Shown: positions 8,803 to 17,695, counted from the stretch's first letter. The stretch is DNA of 64,000 bases from [Scytonema hofmanni] UTEX 2349 (GCF_000582685.1 NZ_KK073768.1:2089019-2153018), one strand, 5' to 3'. Translations and numbers: made by a program. Notes: generated by a model from the sequence alone, not told the origin.

Positions 8803-9045
8803 ATTGGACTTTGGACAAAAACCGAGCTAAAGCAAGCGAAATGAATAAGTTTTTCTGACAATTTTTGTCCCAACTCAAATAAGTAATATCACCAGAGAGC
8901 ATAGATTTTTATATTACTTTACCTACTTTAGTCTCTAGTAGGGTCAGCAGATTTTATAAAAGAGGCGGAAAATTATAAATAAGATTAATCATTTTGTGTT
9001 CGCGCATAATACCCGCGAACAGCTCTTTTTTGTCCAAAGTCCAAT
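8803..9045. repeat. Candidate MITE with 18-bp terminal inverted repeats
   Basis: ATTGGACTTTGGACAAAA at 8803-8820 is repeated perfectly in inverse at 9028-9045. The similarity extends inward to about 25 bases (AAAAA-CCGAGCT against AAAAAA-GAGCT). The 243-base interval has no gene, is A+T-rich and holds a smaller hairpin, GTTCGCG...CGCGAAC, at about 8999-9020. No clear target duplication is visible. It sits in the 610-base gap between the PIN toxin and the first exported protein. Confidence 0.5.
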
Positions 9046-9399
9046 TCTAAAGTAAATAGAAAGTATTTATGCATAACATTGCAAATTTGTCTACAATGTA
9101 AATAAGAGTTCGCATTCAGCCGATTCGCCTCTATTTAATGGCATACAGATGTGGACATAAACACTAAAAAAGATTCTGGAACAATTTTGGGAAGTTTACG
9201 TCATTTATGAGTCTCGCCCTTGATTTATTTTTGCATATCAGTACTATAAATATGTCAAGGAACAATAAACTCAACTTCTGCGTCAGATAAATTCTTTCAC
9301 ATTCGGAATATGCCTATAGACAGGTTTAAAAAGTTTTAGAAACAATATCAGTAAAACGACGTCATTAAACACATGATAAAAACAAACGGAAACCCTCTT

Positions 9400-10065
9400 A
9401 TGACTCACCTTAATCGCTGGAAATATGCAACGGCTGCACTTATGTCAATAGCTGTAAGCACGGGTGCTATTCTGCCCATGTTTGTATCTACACCTGCTAG
9501 CGCACAACGCATTTATGGTCAATCTAGATCAGTTTCTATTCCTAGCGGAGTGACATTTCCTGTAGCTTATGAAAAAGATAAAGTTGTTGTAACTCCTGGG
9601 GAAACTACACCCTTAACACTAACAGTTGCAAGCAACATTATTGATAGCAGCAGAAATGTATTAATTCCTGGGGGAACTCAAATTGTCGGACAATTGCAAC
9701 CAGTAACTAGAAATGGTAAAAAAGGTGTTCAATTCGTTGCCCAAGAGTTAGTTTTTGCTTCTGGTCAGCGTCAGTATGTAAATGCTTCTTCTCCCGTAAT
9801 TACCAGAACTGAAAAAATCAACAAAGGAAGCGATACAAGTAGAATTGTTACAGATGCAGCGATTGGTGCGGGTGCTGCCAGTGTGATATCACTAATTACA
9901 GGCGATCGCAGAATTCAAGCGCTTGAACCGATTGGTGGTGCGGCAGCTGGTGCAGCTGCAAGTGTGCTGTTACGCAAAAACCAAGTTGATGTCTTTGTCC
10001 TTAATCCAGAACAAGATTTAAATATAACTCTGCGTTCTAATTTGGTAGTATCCCGTTCTTACTAG
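9400..10065 (+). CDS. Exported conserved protein, paralogue of the C-terminal part of the SLH protein downstream
   Basis: The protein has 221 residues from ATG 9400. I chose this start because its opening (MTHLNRWKYATAALMSIAVS) aligns with the paralogue at 10723 (MFSLNRCKKTTAALMTLSVT); an ATG at 9373 would add nine residues. A signal peptide ends near ASA-QR. The mature part matches residues about 235-413 of the downstream protein: a beta-rich segment (IPSGVTFPVAYEKDKVVV, TTPLTLTVASNI, IPGGTQIVGQLQPV) and then a Gly/Ala-rich stretch (AIGAGAASVISLITGDR, IGGAAAGAAASVLL) like a glycine zipper. The 'set an inducible or constitutive value, then resist or protect it' wording of some families does not apply; function is unknown, probably at the cell envelope. 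It lacks the SLH domains of its paralogue. Confidence 0.75.
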   Translation: MTHLNRWKYATAALMSIAVSTGAILPMFVSTPASAQRIYGQSRSVSIPSGVTFPVAYEKDKVVVTPGETTPLTLTVASNIIDSSRNVLIPGGTQIVGQLQPVTRNGKKGVQFVAQELVFASGQRQYVNASSPVITRTEKINKGSDTSRIVTDAAIGAGAASVISLITGDRRIQALEPIGGAAAGAAASVLLRKNQVDVFVLNPEQDLNITLRSNLVVSRSY

Positions 10066-10171
10066 GCTTAAGTTTAGTTAAGCCGTGACTTTGATCATTT
10101 CTGACGAGCGATCGCACACACAGATTGAAGTGGCGATCGCTTAATTTTTTCACTTCCAATATATTAATAAT

Positions 10172-10200
10172 GTAGAGACGTTCCGCTGGAACGTCTCTAC
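10172..10200. repeat. Dispersed GTAGAGACG palindrome, copy 1
   Basis: GTAGAGACGTTCC and its exact inverse are separated by GCT, a 13-bp stem. The same arms with variable cores recur at 28516, 31094, 34919, 35147, 44730 and 52517. It lies in the 657-base gap between the two exported paralogues, which otherwise shows only HIP1 octamers and A+T-rich sequence. It may form a hairpin in the transcript of the upstream gene. Confidence 0.85.
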
Positions 10201-10722
10201 GTGTGTCTCTTTTTTTACCACCCACTCATACTGTTAGTTTTCAGTATATTGAGGTACGTCATAAGTTATTTAAGCAACACCATATCTGAGAGCGATACTT
10301 ATTAAGAGTGAAAACCTGATTCTTGCGAAAGCTGGATGTGATTAGCTTTTACGGCGTTTGCGTAAAGATTTATTTTAGATTAACTAATAGTAAAAAAACT
10401 ATTGCTTTTCCCGCAACTATTTTTTCCAAGCCACGTCTTACTGAATATCAAGGATTGTTTAAATACTTATATCATAGCTCAAACTGCTCATGAGTTGATA
10501 GTTTGTCATGCTTAAACGTGACTATCTCAAAAAACAATTAAATAAACTTGATTTAACTCGGTGCAAATACCCTTGAAGTTGGCTAAAGAATAGCAATATT
10601 ATGATCGTTATAGCCAACTAAAGCTATTGATAGATGTCAGGAAATATTTGGAACTATTTATCTGACAAATTGTCTGATTAATTAACACAAAATAAATAGA
10701 ATTGGTGGGGAGAACGAATTCA

Positions 10723-11964
10723 ATGTTTAGTTTAAATCGCTGCAAAAAAACAACAGCTGCACTGATGACTTTGAGCGTAACAGCAGGTGCTGTAGCACCC
10801 TTCATTGCACCTGCACCATCATTTGCTCAAACAACTTTTTCTGATGTTAACTCTAACTATTGGGCAGGAGAGTTTATTCAAAAATTATCAGAAAGAGGCG
10901 TTATTGCTGGCTTTCCTGATGGTACATTTCGCCCAGAAGAACCAGTAACCCGCGCTCAATTCGCCGCAATGGTTCGCAAAGCTTTCCAAAAAGCGCCAAA
11001 ACGGGAAGCAACTCGATTTAACGATGTAGCTAGCAATTATTGGGCGTACACCGCCATTCAAGAAGCTTATACTACTGGTTTCTTATCAGGATATCCCGGC
11101 AATCGCTTCGAGCCTAACCAAGCTATTCCTCGGCAACAAGTTTTAGTTTCTCTGTCCAATGGTCTAGAATATTCTCCTAGCAGTGACGTTCAAAGCACTC
11201 TGCAATATTACAACGACTCTTCTAATATCGCTGGCTATGCCCGCAATCCCATCGCAGCAGCGACTGAAAAGCGAATTGTCGTCAACTATCCTAATATTAA
11301 CTTCCTCAATCCTACCCAAACTGCCACACGAGCACAGGTAGCGGCTTTTATTTATCAGGCTTTGGTTAGCACCAATCAAGCTGCTGCAATTAACTCACCT
11401 TACATTGTCGCAGCTCAATCGACTACTCCCACACCTGTAGCTGTAAAAATTCCTCAAGGAACAGCTATTCCTATTAAGTACGACAAAGCAGAAAAAATCC
11501 TCGTAACTAAGGAAGAAACAGCACCTTTGACACTCACAGTAGCGCAAAATGTGGTGACACAAGAAGGAACTATTGTAATTCCCGCTGGTAGTCAGGTTGT
11601 CGGTCAACTGAAACCAGTTAAAGGTGGTTCTCAATTCGTTGCTCAGAAATTAGTATTACCTTCAGGTCAAGAGTATCCAATCAATGCTACTTCGGAAGTA
11701 ATTAGCAAAACCGAAACAGTGAAAAAAGGCATTAGTACTTCGGCTATTCTTAAGAATACCGTATTGGGTGCAGGTGCCGCTGCTGCCGTCTCTGCTGTGA
11801 CAGGCGATCGCAGTATCGCTACAGAAGAAGTTTTGGGTGGTGCTGGTATCGGCGCCTTGATTGGTCTATTCTTTGGTAAAAAGAGCGTTGACTTAATCGC
11901 GATCGAGCCAAACACCGATTTACAAATGACAATCAATCAAGACTTCCAAGTTTCACTTAAATAG
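10723..11964 (+). CDS. SLH-domain exported protein
   Basis: The 413-residue protein starts at ATG 10723, with GGGGAG about ten bases upstream; a TTG at 10702 is less likely because the signal peptide follows MFSLNRCKKTTAALM. The signal peptide is cleaved near SFA-QT. Three S-layer homology domains follow: FSDVNSNYWAGEFIQKL to about residue 80, FNDVASNYWAYTAIQEA to about 145, and YYNDSSNIAGYARNPIAAA to about 210. SLH domains bind secondary cell-wall polymer or peptidoglycan. The C-terminal 180 residues match the smaller protein at 9400 (IPQGTAIPIKYDKAEKILV, VIPAGSQVVGQLKPV, glycine-rich GAGAAAAVSAVTGDRS). The pair probably arose by local duplication with gain or loss of the SLH part. It likely tethers an envelope-facing domain to the wall. 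Confidence 0.88.
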   Translation: MFSLNRCKKTTAALMTLSVTAGAVAPFIAPAPSFAQTTFSDVNSNYWAGEFIQKLSERGVIAGFPDGTFRPEEPVTRAQFAAMVRKAFQKAPKREATRFNDVASNYWAYTAIQEAYTTGFLSGYPGNRFEPNQAIPRQQVLVSLSNGLEYSPSSDVQSTLQYYNDSSNIAGYARNPIAAATEKRIVVNYPNINFLNPTQTATRAQVAAFIYQALVSTNQAAAINSPYIVAAQSTTPTPVAVKIPQGTAIPIKYDKAEKILVTKEETAPLTLTVAQNVVTQEGTIVIPAGSQVVGQLKPVKGGSQFVAQKLVLPSGQEYPINATSEVISKTETVKKGISTSAILKNTVLGAGAAAAVSAVTGDRSIATEEVLGGAGIGALIGLFFGKKSVDLIAIEPNTDLQMTINQDFQVSLK

Positions 11965-11967
11965 TTA

Positions 11968-12086
11968 GTGGGCATGGGGCAATGGGCATTGGGCAATGGG
12001 AATTAAAGATTTCGATTTTTGATACGCGTTTTATATCAAAATAGAACTCTTTCCATGCCCCATGCCCCATGCCCATTGCCCCACTA
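11968..12086. repeat. Long inverted G-rich/C-rich tandem repeat
   Basis: Units of GGGCATGGGGCAAT on one side and ATGCCCCATGCCCATTGCCCC on the other form a long imperfect hairpin around an A+T-rich centre. Similar structures recur between genes throughout the window. It separates the SLH gene from the duplicated kinase fragment. Confidence 0.8.
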
Positions 12087-12259
12087 TCAACCCTCAACAA
12101 TGGGCAACCAAATAATAAAAGTGGTTCCCGGTGCGTCGGGTGATTTAATAATTGAGTTAATTGCAGGGCTGAAAACTTGAATTTCGCCCTGCATTTGTTC
12201 TATTAATTGTTTAGCGATCGCTAACCCCAATCCAGAACCAGGAATTTCTGTGCTAATAG
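12087..12259 (-). pseudogene. Duplicated 3' end of the histidine kinase gene
   Basis: Read leftwards, this segment encodes STEIPGSGLGLAIAKQLIEQ and the rest of the ATPase C-terminus to the stop, nearly identical to the end of the kinase at 12943-14268. At the DNA level 12092-12251 matches 12948-13107 at a constant offset of 856 bases with only a few mismatches and no gaps. It has no start of its own and lacks everything before the G2 box. The two copies form direct repeats around the Uma2 gene. Confidence 0.9.
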
Positions 12260-12376
12260 GTACTGTAGGGTGCGTGATTGTTGAAATCCGTAACGCACCA
12301 TTCGCCACAGCAGTCTTTTGTTCTAAAATAGAGCATGATATAATATTTAGCGCTATTCTGCATTAGGTGTATAGTT

Positions 12377-12946
12377 ATGAGTCCTTTGACATTAAATCTA
12401 GACACCGTTCACCTAACAGACGAACAGTTCTATCAGTTATGTCAAAATAACCACGAGTTGAAATTTGAACGTACTACCAAAGGACAATTAATTATTATGT
12501 CACCCGTTGGGGGAGAAAGTGGCAATCGAGAAGCTGACTTAATTATTGATCTGGGAATTTGGAATCGCCAAACACAACTCGGTTACACCTTCAGTTCTTC
12601 TACTATATTCAAATTACCCAATGGTGCTGACCGTTCCCCAGATGCTGCTTGGATTAAATATCAACGATGGGAAGCACTTACACCTGAACAAAGACGCAAA
12701 TTTCCCCCCATTGCACCCGATTTTGTCATTGAATTAAGGTCAGCAACAGATGATTTAGAAATGTTGCGTTCCAAAATGCAAGAATATATGGATGCAGGGG
12801 TGCAATTGGCATGGTTAATTAACCCCCAACAGCAACAAGTGGAAATTTATCGTCAAAAACAAAATGTAGAAGTACGAAATCTACCCACACAATTGTCAGG
12901 TGAAAATATATTGCCAGGATTTACCTTGAGTCTATCTTGTTATTAA
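12377..12946 (+). CDS. Uma2-family (DUF820) PD-(D/E)XK nuclease-like protein
   Basis: The 189-residue protein shows the Uma2 order: the opening LTDEQFYQLCQNNHELKFER, LIIMSPVGGESGNREADL, RSPDAAWI with the conserved Asp, and DFVIELRSATDDLEMLRSKM followed by MDAGVQLAWLINP. In the family the core Asp-Glu-X-Lys residues resemble restriction-type nucleases; here the lysine position reads Arg (ELRS), a frequent variant. Uma2 genes are extremely numerous in cyanobacteria and are often mobile; their function is unproved. This one lies between two direct copies of the kinase 3' end, and its TAA overlaps the convergent kinase stop by three bases, so it looks inserted. Confidence 0.85.
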   Translation: MSPLTLNLDTVHLTDEQFYQLCQNNHELKFERTTKGQLIIMSPVGGESGNREADLIIDLGIWNRQTQLGYTFSSSTIFKLPNGADRSPDAAWIKYQRWEALTPEQRRKFPPIAPDFVIELRSATDDLEMLRSKMQEYMDAGVQLAWLINPQQQQVEIYRQKQNVEVRNLPTQLSGENILPGFTLSLSCY

Positions 12947-14268
12947 CTCTTAACAATGGGCAACCAAATAATAAAAGTGGTTCCCGGTGCGTCGGATGAT
13001 TTAATAATTGAGTTAATTGCAGGGCTGAAAACTTCAATTTCGCCCTGCATTTGTTCTATTAATTGTTTGGCGATCGCTAACCCCAATCCAGAACCAGGAA
13101 TTTCTGTTTCGGCTTGGACGCCGCGATAATGTCGTTCTCCCAGATGTTCTAAATCTTGTTGGGGAATCCCAGGACCATTGTCACTGATGACAATTCCGCA
13201 AAAAGAAGGTTTTTCTTGTCCTGCCTGAATTAAAATTTTACCACCAGTAGGAGTGTATTTCAAGGCGTTGTCCATAACATTACTTAATACTTCTCGTAAT
13301 GTTTTGGAATTAGCGCGGACTAAAGGTAAATTTGGTGGCACATCGCAAATTAGTTGTAGTTTTCTTTCTTGGGCGATCGCTTGAGCTGACGCTAATAATG
13401 GATTTAAGATATCGACTAAAGCGAAGTCAGTTTCTTTGTCTTCGCTTCCGGGTAATAACAACGGTGGTTTCGGCTCGTTCTGCACAGTTGCTTCCACAAA
13501 TACTTGTTTGCCTGGAAGTTTGAACGGCGCTAAATCTGTTGCTGTTAAATCAATGACTTTATCGAACTGTTGGAGTAATTCTTCAAGGCGATCGCTTTCT
13601 CGAACTATACTCGCGGCTACTTCCCGGTTAGGATCGCCTAATCGCAGTCGCTTGAGAAGTAGTTTACCAAAGGTCCGCAAAGCTGTAAGCGGGTTGCGAA
13701 ACTGGTGCAATAAGTTATCGAGTAAATCCCGTTGCTTTTCTTGGATAATTTGTTGTTGATGCAACGAATGCTCTAACCACGCTCGACGCTGATCTAAAAT
13801 GATTGCGATCGCCAGAGTTTGGGCTATCCGTTGAATTTCACTGCGCTCCTTTTCATCCCATCCTCTCTCTTTTCTGGCTGTCACCAACAATCCCATCATT
13901 ACACCCTCGTGGATTAGAGGTAAAACAATTTGATTGTCATTTAATACATATTCTTCTTGTAAAGGGGGTTGTGCCTCATTTGGCGTTTGCGATCCTGATG
14001 GTCTCAATAACTTTTGCTTTGGTAATGCTAAAGCATTTCTGACTGTAAAGGACTTGCGTGTTGATACCTCCGCAGTGTCTTCTATGAGCCGAACTACTGC
14101 CGTATCTGGGTAAACTACTACCGGAATCAGTTTTGCTTCACCCGTCGTCGCTTCTGCCAATTCTTGCGTCAAATACACGACACTCAGAGTTGCTCCCAGC
14201 CCTTGGGTTAAAAGTGCGATTTGCTCTTGGCACAGAGTAACAAACTCAGAACTGGCAGACATTAACAT
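12943..14268 (-). CDS. GAF-containing sensor histidine kinase, Hik2/CSK-like
   Basis: The 441-residue soluble protein has an N-terminal GAF-like sensor (to about residue 160), a DHp helix pair with the phospho-acceptor His188 in LLHQFRNPLTALRTFGKLLL, and a HATPase domain with N box NVMDNALKYTP, G1 box SDNGPGIP and G2 box GSGLGLAIAKQL. The H-box wording and the Cys13 near the N-terminus (FVTLCQEQ) resemble the cyanobacterial Hik2 / chloroplast sensor kinase group, where a Cys in the GAF domain binds an iron-sulfur cluster that reads plastoquinone redox state. That subfamily call is from memory. Hik2 signals to Rre1, and an Rre1-like regulator lies at 56751. Its 3' end has been duplicated beyond the Uma2 gene. 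Start could be ATG 14268 or 14262. Confidence 0.8.
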   Translation of the reverse strand: MLMSASSEFVTLCQEQIALLTQGLGATLSVVYLTQELAEATTGEAKLIPVVVYPDTAVVRLIEDTAEVSTRKSFTVRNALALPKQKLLRPSGSQTPNEAQPPLQEEYVLNDNQIVLPLIHEGVMMGLLVTARKERGWDEKERSEIQRIAQTLAIAIILDQRRAWLEHSLHQQQIIQEKQRDLLDNLLHQFRNPLTALRTFGKLLLKRLRLGDPNREVAASIVRESDRLEELLQQFDKVIDLTATDLAPFKLPGKQVFVEATVQNEPKPPLLLPGSEDKETDFALVDILNPLLASAQAIAQERKLQLICDVPPNLPLVRANSKTLREVLSNVMDNALKYTPTGGKILIQAGQEKPSFCGIVISDNGPGIPQQDLEHLGERHYRGVQAETEIPGSGLGLAIAKQLIEQMQGEIEVFSPAINSIIKSSDAPGTTFIIWLPIVKS

Positions 14269-14553
14269 TTTTCACATCTTGCTTAAAATTACAGAATATG
14301 AAGGATGATTAACTAACATAGCTTAGTTTTTCCCTCATTCATTTAATAAAGCTTAACTAAAACTTGCAAGTAATGCTCTTACCCTGAGGATTATATACTT
14401 CACTCCTTTTAATTTCTTTACATTCACAAATATTACTTTTATTGTATTAAAACTTAAGAAACTATTGATTTTTTTAACTAGAACTTATATAATGACGACG
14501 GATTTTGTAGCTATCACTACAATCTGCGTAGCTTGAAAGAGGAGGAAAATAGG

Positions 14554-14871
14554 TTGGCAAGGAGACGCAAACGGAAGAGTCGTCGTCGTCAAGAAGGGCG
14601 ACGTATCCTAGAGCATGTGCCTCAATATAGCATCGAAAGCGGCGAAGAGAAGCCTGTGACAGCAGCGAGAAAATTCATTCAAGCTGAAGGTATATTGCCG
14701 CCCGCCTTGCTACTCGTAAAGCGGAATGAACACACCACAGACCGTTATTTTTGGGCAGAAAAGGGGCTGTTTGGTGCTCAATACGTAGAAGAGAACCATT
14801 TTCTGTTTCCTAGCTTGAGGGTATTAGAAAATCCTTCAGGTCAAGAAACTCTAGCTCTGGCTAGCCGTTGA
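14554..14871 (+). CDS. DUF3155 cyanobacterial protein
   Basis: The 105-residue protein begins with a strongly basic stretch (MARRRKRKSRRRQEGRRILE) and continues with VPQYSIESGEEKPVTAARK, LLLVKRNEHTTDRYFWAEKG and EENHFLFPSLRVLE, the signature of the cyanobacterial DUF3155 family. I place the start at TTG 14554, since GAGGAGG lies eight bases upstream and this gives the family's usual N-terminus; TTG 14533 is also in frame. The basic head suggests RNA, DNA or ribosome contact, but no function is established. It is followed by a hairpin at 15005-15056. Confidence 0.85.
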   Translation: MARRRKRKSRRRQEGRRILEHVPQYSIESGEEKPVTAARKFIQAEGILPPALLLVKRNEHTTDRYFWAEKGLFGAQYVEENHFLFPSLRVLENPSGQETLALASR

Positions 14872-15004
14872 AAAAGCAATAGTTGTCTTAGAGATTGAGT
14901 GGGGCTTGTGACAATTATTAACTGGCAAAATTGTTCAGTTATTTAAAAATTTCAATTTTTTTTAAGTTTGTAGCTGATTTGCCAGTCGAGCTAGTCTAAG
15001 ATAT

Positions 15005-15056
15005 CAAACAATCAACCCCGATCAAACTGCGCTTGTTTGCCAGGGTTGATTGTTTG
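15005..15056 (+). terminator. Long-stem hairpin, possible terminator
   Basis: CAAACAATCAACCC (15005-15018) pairs perfectly with GGGTTGATTGTTTG (15043-15056) around a 24-base loop. The following TCTTATTTAG is only weakly T-rich, so termination is uncertain. It lies in the 405-base gap between DUF3155 and the convergent CCB1-like gene; nothing else was recognised in that gap. Confidence 0.5.
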
Positions 15057-15276
15057 TCTTATTTAGATACTTCACTAGTAATGGGGATAAAGCGCGTCAC
15101 ACAATTAGCGCGTACTAACAAAATGTGAGTTGTGTTTTCTCGCTTGAAAGTTTATTACTTTGGCAAGAAGAAACTTTTAACGGCATTACGAGTGAAATTA
15201 AATAGCTTTCCCCCAGGTAAAGTCTTTTTTCGTCACCAGCTTACATCTCAATCATCAAAGATGCTTAAAACTTCGG

Positions 15277-15807
15277 TTATTCAGAAATTTTTAGCTGTAA
15301 TTCCCTCTGTAACTCGCTGAGTTCATCTCGATGGGCAATTACAGTTATTTTAGTTGGTTCGTCTTTTTCGCTTTGAGTTGGTTCTACTTTGAGCAATACC
15401 TTCTCAAGTCTTCCGGCTTTTTTCCAATAATAAATACCACTCAAGGGTGAAAGCAATACCATCCCTAGAAACACCGTACTCAGGCTAGGTAAAAGCAGCG
15501 ACAACACTAATGCTAGAGAAACAATACCCGCCGCTGCTAAAAAAGTCAAAAACAAAGCCAAAAACCAACTGGGTCTGACAAACCCTTCAAAGGTTACTTG
15601 GTTCTGTTGAGAGTCTACCGCTGCCACTCGGTAAGACCGCGAGCGAAAATACTCCTTTATTTTTGGCATTAAAGTATCTTCGTCGAGAGTGGACACTAGT
15701 TGCGCTTTTTCTATGCGGTCTTTAGTCGAGGCACGGATAAAGAAAAACAGCCCGACCGATAACAACAAAGTTAGCAGCAACGTGGATGGCAGAATAGTAG
15801 TATCCAT
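15277..15807 (-). CDS. Membrane protein resembling CCB1 (cofactor assembly of complex C subunit B)
   Basis: The 176-residue protein has an N-terminal transmembrane helix (LPSTLLLTLLLSVGLFFFI), a hydrophilic part with FEGFVRPSWFLALFLTFLAA leading into two further helices (to about residue 125), and a soluble tail (RLEKVLLKVEPTQSE). Length and layout fit the CCB1/DUF3529 family, whose plastid members attach haem ci to cytochrome b6. The family assignment is from memory, so I leave the symbol empty. The gene follows padR on the same strand after a 52-base gap and is probably co-transcribed with it. ATG at 15807 is preceded by A+T-rich sequence. Confidence 0.55.
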   Translation of the reverse strand: MDTTILPSTLLLTLLLSVGLFFFIRASTKDRIEKAQLVSTLDEDTLMPKIKEYFRSRSYRVAAVDSQQNQVTFEGFVRPSWFLALFLTFLAAAGIVSLALVLSLLLPSLSTVFLGMVLLSPLSGIYYWKKAGRLEKVLLKVEPTQSEKDEPTKITVIAHRDELSELQRELQLKISE

Positions 15808-15859
15808 AGGAAATTGTTACTTTTGTAGTGGAGGAGACTTATTCATTATTAATTATTGG

Positions 15860-16207
15860 TTAATTTGTCCTCCGCTGTTTGTATTCTTGCCACAAACGAG
15901 CTAAATCCTGCCCCAAAGAAAGCCATTCTGGGGAAACTTGGTACATCCGTCTAGGACGTCCGCGTCCTTCAAGTTTCTTCCAATACCCAGTGATTGCCTT
16001 TTGGTCTTCCAGAAATTTAATCGCACTGTAAAGCACAGTGTCCGAAAGCCTATAAGTAGGATATTCGTTTTCCAATTTCTGGATCAACTCAGTACCGTAG
16101 GATTCACCTTCTAGCAAAATATGCAAAATGTAACAAACTGCTAGTTCCTGACAGAGGTAAGTTGGCGGAGGATTCTCAAAGAATTGATATATATCCTCAA
16201 GTTTCAT
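15860..16207 (-). CDS. PadR-family transcriptional regulator
   Basis: The 115-residue protein has the PadR winged-helix pattern: AVCYILHILLEGESYGTELI (helices 1-2), LSDTVLYSAIKFLEDQKAIT (recognition helix region) and the wing GRGRPRRMYQVSPEW. A short C-terminal helix serves dimerisation. The unusual N-terminal stretch MKLEDIYQFFENPPPTYLCQ is shared by cyanobacterial relatives, as I recall. It is encoded 52 bases upstream of the CCB1-like gene in the same direction. It probably regulates that small operon, though no operator was identified in the 890-base upstream gap. Confidence 0.85.
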   Translation of the reverse strand: MKLEDIYQFFENPPPTYLCQELAVCYILHILLEGESYGTELIQKLENEYPTYRLSDTVLYSAIKFLEDQKAITGYWKKLEGRGRPRRMYQVSPEWLSLGQDLARLWQEYKQRRTN

Positions 16208-16370
16208 GGTTTGTGAATGGCTAAAAATGCCTTATAGTTGTTGAACCTACAATTTGGAACGTTAGTATATAGTGCTACGCTCCTGATTAGTAAATATTTA
16301 ACGCTAAATTAGGCTTTATTGCCTAAGCGCCAACATTACACCAGTTCCTACGGTTAAGTGTAGGGCGGGT

Positions 16371-16487
16371 ATGCAAGTTTTAGAGGCGCAAGAAATTACA
16401 CCTCTACCCAAGCGAGCTTGGGTTGTGGTGAAAAGGGATGAGACAACGAATATACCGCCATCCTTGTGTCAAGTGATGCCGAGCTAG
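16371..16487 (+). CDS. Possible small protein (38 aa)
   Basis: An ATG at 16371, preceded by AGGGCGGGT, opens 38 codons ending at TAG 16487 (start MQVLEAQEITPLPKRAWVVV). The composition is protein-like, and it lies inside an 890-base interval with no other gene. I do not recognise it; it may be a fragment of a lost gene or chance. The rest of the interval (16208-17096) holds a hairpin ACCCAAGC...GCTTGGGT and a long G-rich repeat. Confidence 0.25.
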   Translation: MQVLEAQEITPLPKRAWVVVKRDETTNIPPSLCQVMPS

Positions 16488-16722
16488 TTAGAACTGCTTA
16501 AGCATAAGATGCCATCTAAGCAATTTTAAAGGCAAAATGCGTTTTTTTTTTAAAACTTAATAAACACTTTTTTTTACGGTGATTATCCCGGTGTCAATCC
16601 TCAAAAAATAAGCTAAGTTACCGAGCGATGCAAGAATAAAGCGGTTGCCCGACTCGCCAAAAAAGCCCTTTAAGGCTCGCGGACTCTTGGAGAGGCTAAG
16701 AAGACCCCATTTTTGTTCATGA

Positions 16723-16943
16723 AGAGGGGGAAAGGGGAAAGGGGTTTTTAAGAGGGGGAAAGGTTAAAGGGGAAAGGGGAAAGGTATGGAAATAAAATAC
16801 GGATTTATTCAAATAGCTCTATATTTCTTACCCTTTCCCCTTTTTTCCTTTCCCCTTTGCCCCTCCCTAGGGGGTGGAGTCATTTAAAGTCAGTCGAAGA
16901 GAAAAGAAAATATTTTTTCCTTTCCCCTTTCCCCTTTGCCCCT
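16723..16943. repeat. Inverted purine/pyrimidine repeat (GGGGAAA family)
   Basis: Repeats of GGGGAAAGGGGAAAGG on the left are matched by CCTTTCCCCTTTGCCCC on the right, twice, around an A+T-rich core. Similar blocks occur at 17696-17815 and in the 3' end of narB. They could fold into long hairpins in transcripts. Confidence 0.8.
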
Positions 16944-17096
16944 CCGAGATTGATGAGATATTCGGTTCAAAGCTGAAGTAGGCTGTTGATGGCACAGATT
17001 GAGATTAAGTACTGACTTATGTACTTGAGATACTCTTATCCTTTCTGGTAAGTATGATAGTAAATTAGCAATTCTCCAAGCACCTTGGTGATCGGT

Positions 17097-17681
17097 ATGT
17101 CAGAAAAGCCCAGATCGCAATCTTCTTCCTCACCCCTAGAGGAAATAGCCCAAGCATTTCGTCTCACAGGATGGGTTAGCTTTTGGTCGCAGTTAGTACT
17201 GGGGGTAATTGCTAGCGGAATTTTGGTGTTTGCCAGCTTGATTCGCAACACAAATGCTAATCAAACAGCTGTGGGAACTGGTTTAGGTATATTTTTTGCA
17301 GTAGCTGCGGTAATTAATTTAGCAGTATCTATATTCTGGGCTTTTCGTTATACGAGAATCGCTAGACAACTGCAATCGAGCAATCCTAACAACCGTCCCC
17401 GGAAGGCAGAGACGATGGTACTCTTACGGACGGGGTTAATAGTCAATTTAGTCGGACTGACACTAGCGCTAGTGGGCGCCGAAGCGATCGTTGGTGCTTT
17501 GTTGGCAAAGGCATTAACTTTACCGCAACAAGGTTCAGGACTTTTACAAATTAATCCTTCTCAAATTATCAGTGCCCTAGATATTGTTGTTGTACAGGCA
17601 AACACCCAAACCCTTCTAGCTCAGTTTATCGGGCTGGTAGGGACGATTTGGCTACTTAATCGCGTTAGCAAACCGCAATGA
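17097..17681 (+). CDS. DUF3611 membrane protein, PIC1/Tic21 homologue
   Basis: The 194-residue protein has four hydrophobic segments: FWSQLVLGVIASGILVFASL, GLGIFFAVAAVINLAVSIFW, TGLIVNLVGLTLALVGAEAI and LLAQFIGLVGTIWLL. The order RLTGWVSFWSQLVLGV, then FRYTRIARQL and PRKAETMVLLRTG, is typical of DUF3611. The chloroplast members are PIC1/TIC21 of the inner envelope, proposed as iron permease or protein import component, and cyanobacterial homologues affect iron handling. I use ATG 17097 (MSEKPRSQ) rather than the upstream TTG 17085. It is bounded on both sides by inverted GGGGAAA repeats. Confidence 0.8.
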   Translation: MSEKPRSQSSSSPLEEIAQAFRLTGWVSFWSQLVLGVIASGILVFASLIRNTNANQTAVGTGLGIFFAVAAVINLAVSIFWAFRYTRIARQLQSSNPNNRPRKAETMVLLRTGLIVNLVGLTLALVGAEAIVGALLAKALTLPQQGSGLLQINPSQIISALDIVVVQANTQTLLAQFIGLVGTIWLLNRVSKPQ

Positions 17682-17695
17682 GGATGGGGGGAATT

